A stretch of 5,635 nucleotides of DNA from DASRHY01 sp046765875 (GTDB lineage: Bacteria; Actinomycetota; Actinomycetes; Propionibacteriales; Kribbellaceae). The notes under the pieces were generated by a model. That model saw only the letters and a program-made list of their open reading frames with translations, searched no databases and had not been told where the DNA came from. The DNA lies in the NCBI GenBank assembly GCA_046765875.1, contig JBKPSJ010000254.1:1-5635 (forward strand). The letters are read 5' to 3'. This document shows, in pieces, positions 4,444-5,635 of this stretch. Position 1 is the stretch's first letter. Each line of letters starts with the position of its first letter. The position numbers and the translations under genes are program-made.

Positions 4444-5635
4444 GTGTACGTCGTGGCCACAGCCGGGCATGTCGACCACGGCAAGTCCACGCTGGTCGAG
4501 GCACTGACCGGCACTCACCCGGACCGGCTCGAGGAGGAGCGCCGCCGCGGCCTGACGATCACGCTCGGGTATTGCTGGACGACATTGCCCGGCGTCGGCG
4601 AGGTGGCCTTGGTCGACGTACCGGGACACGAGCGGTTCATCCCGACCATGCTGGCCGGGGTCGGCCCGGTGCCGGCCGTGTTGTTCGTGGTCGCCGCCGA
4701 CGACGGCTGGATGCCGCAGGCCGCCGAGCATCTGGCCGCACTGGACGCGTTCGGCGTCGAGCATGCGGTGGTCGCCGTCACCCGCTCCGACCTGGCCGAC
4801 CCCGCCGACGCGATCCACCGCGCCACCGCCGAGCTCGCCGGTACGTCGCTCAGCGGTGCCCCGGTCATCCCGGTCAGCTCGGTCAGCGGAGCAGGTCTGC
4901 CCGAGCTCACCGAGGCGCTCACCGCATTGATCGCCGCCCTGCCCGCTCCCGACCCTGCCGCCGACGTACGGCTGTGGGTGGACCGGATGTTCACCGTCCG
5001 CGGCGCCGGCACCGTCGTCACCGGAACGCTGCCGGCCGGCACGATTCGTACCGGCGACCACCTGAGCACCGGCTCCGGACTGGTCCGGGTACGCGGCATC
5101 GAGGCGCTGGAGCAACCGCGCGACGTGGTCAGGGGCGTGGCCCGGGTGGCCCTGAACCTCGCCGGCCCGCCGAGCGGGCTGACTCGCGACAGCGTTCTGG
5201 TCACGCCGGACGCATGGAAGTGGACCCACGAAGTCGATGTCCGGCTCGCGACGCCTGCCGAACCACCAGGCCGGGCCGCGCTGACGTTGCACGTCGGCGC
5301 GGTGTCCGAGCCGGTACGGTACCGGCCGCTCGACGAGACGTATGGCCGGATCCGGCTGGGCCGGGCACTGCCGTTGCGGATCGGCGACCGGGCGATCCTG
5401 CGGGACCCGGGTAGCCGCCGGCTCTGGGGCCTGAGCGTGGTCGACCCGGTACCGCCGCCGCTCGGCCGGCGAGGCTCGGCGACACAGCGCGCGGCCGTGC
5501 TGCGGGCAGGCACCGACGAGATACGCCGCCGGCAGCTGGTCTCGACCGCACTGCTGCGGCGGATCGGGGCGGACGTCCCGGCCGATGCGCTGCAGGTCGG
5601 CGACTGGCTGCTCTCCCCCGAGCACGCGGCCACCT
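4444..5635 (+). CDS. selB: Selenocysteine-specific elongation factor SelB, N-terminal part; runs off the right edge
   Basis: SelB is an EF-Tu-like GTPase that binds Sec-tRNA-Sec and, through C-terminal winged-helix domains, the SECIS hairpin, delivering Sec at UGA. Seen: GTG start 2 bases after the selA stop, 397 codons open to the edge. The GTPase domain (about 1-165) shows G1 A-G-H-V-D-H-G-K-S-T (7-16), E-E-R-R-R-G-L-T-I (31-39, switch region) and G3 D-V-P-G-H-E-R-F (58-65). G4 is T-R-S-D (113-116), with Arg where most translational GTPases have Lys. G5 is V-S-S-V-S-G (144-149). Beta-barrel domain II starts around W178 with D-R-M-F-T-V-R-G-A-G-T-V-V-T-G (180-194), a third barrel follows to about 335, and residues after about 345 look like the entry to the winged-helix part. 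E. coli SelB is 614 residues, so roughly the SECIS-binding third is missing. GTG at 4444 is preferred because homology begins at once; its ribosome site must lie in the selA end, suggesting translational coupling. Confidence 0.96.
   Translation, partial: MYVVATAGHVDHGKSTLVEALTGTHPDRLEEERRRGLTITLGYCWTTLPGVGEVALVDVPGHERFIPTMLAGVGPVPAVLFVVAADDGWMPQAAEHLAALDAFGVEHAVVAVTRSDLADPADAIHRATAELAGTSLSGAPVIPVSSVSGAGLPELTEALTALIAALPAPDPAADVRLWVDRMFTVRGAGTVVTGTLPAGTIRTGDHLSTGSGLVRVRGIEALEQPRDVVRGVARVALNLAGPPSGLTRDSVLVTPDAWKWTHEVDVRLATPAEPPGRAALTLHVGAVSEPVRYRPLDETYGRIRLGRALPLRIGDRAILRDPGSRRLWGLSVVDPVPPPLGRRGSATQRAAVLRAGTDEIRRRQLVSTALLRRIGADVPADALQVGDWLLSPEHAAT

Noticed and set aside
3748..5625. A 625-codon open frame on the minus strand opposite selA and selB
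   Set aside because: It lacks recognisable domains and is rich in Arg, Gly and Ala as expected of an antisense frame in GC-rich DNA; selA and selB on the plus strand have full catalytic and GTPase motifs.
1..5635. CRISPR array, insertion sequence, phage or toxin-antitoxin module
   Set aside because: No regularly spaced repeats, transposase, integrase or small toxin/antitoxin pair was found on either strand.

Overview
The window reads as chromosomal DNA of a high-GC Gram-positive bacterium (Actinomycetota). The base composition is strongly GC-rich, codons end mostly in G or C, and the proteins resemble actinobacterial versions of their families. The genus cannot be settled from the sequence; a Kribbella/Nocardioides-like or similar soil actinomycete would fit.

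The main content is a selenocysteine (Sec) locus that a standard gene caller would partly miss. On the minus strand, 732 to 1 holds the N-terminal 244 residues of a formate dehydrogenase alpha subunit. Its frame is interrupted by a single UGA at 172-174, exactly where the catalytic Sec of formate dehydrogenases sits (N-Q-A-R-I-[Sec]-H-S-S). A bacterial SECIS hairpin with a GGUCU apical loop follows at the expected distance. On the plus strand from 3038 to the window end lie the parts that read this codon: tRNA-Sec (selC, anticodon UCA, 3038-3132), selA (3152-4441), and selB (GTG start at 4444, open to the right edge). The selC, selA and selB genes are packed 19 and 2 bases apart and look like one transcription unit. 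selD, which makes the selenium donor, is not in the window.

Between the substrate gene and the decoding genes lie two genes with no evident selenium link: an alpha/beta hydrolase (891-1766, plus) and an LtrA-family membrane protein (2994-1789, minus). They converge, with 22 bases between their stop codons, and a possible hairpin spans both stops. The region 733-890 between the divergent fdh and hydrolase genes holds a near-perfect inverted repeat and a pair of direct repeats that could be operator sites. The 43 bases between ltrA and selC should hold the start of the selC-selA-selB unit; a TANNNT -10-like hexamer lies 7 bases before the tRNA.

Working model: SelA converts Ser-tRNA-Sec to Sec-tRNA-Sec. 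SelB carries it to the ribosome and binds the SECIS hairpin in the fdh mRNA, so the UGA is read as Sec and an active formate dehydrogenase is made. I see no insertion sequence, CRISPR array or phage gene.
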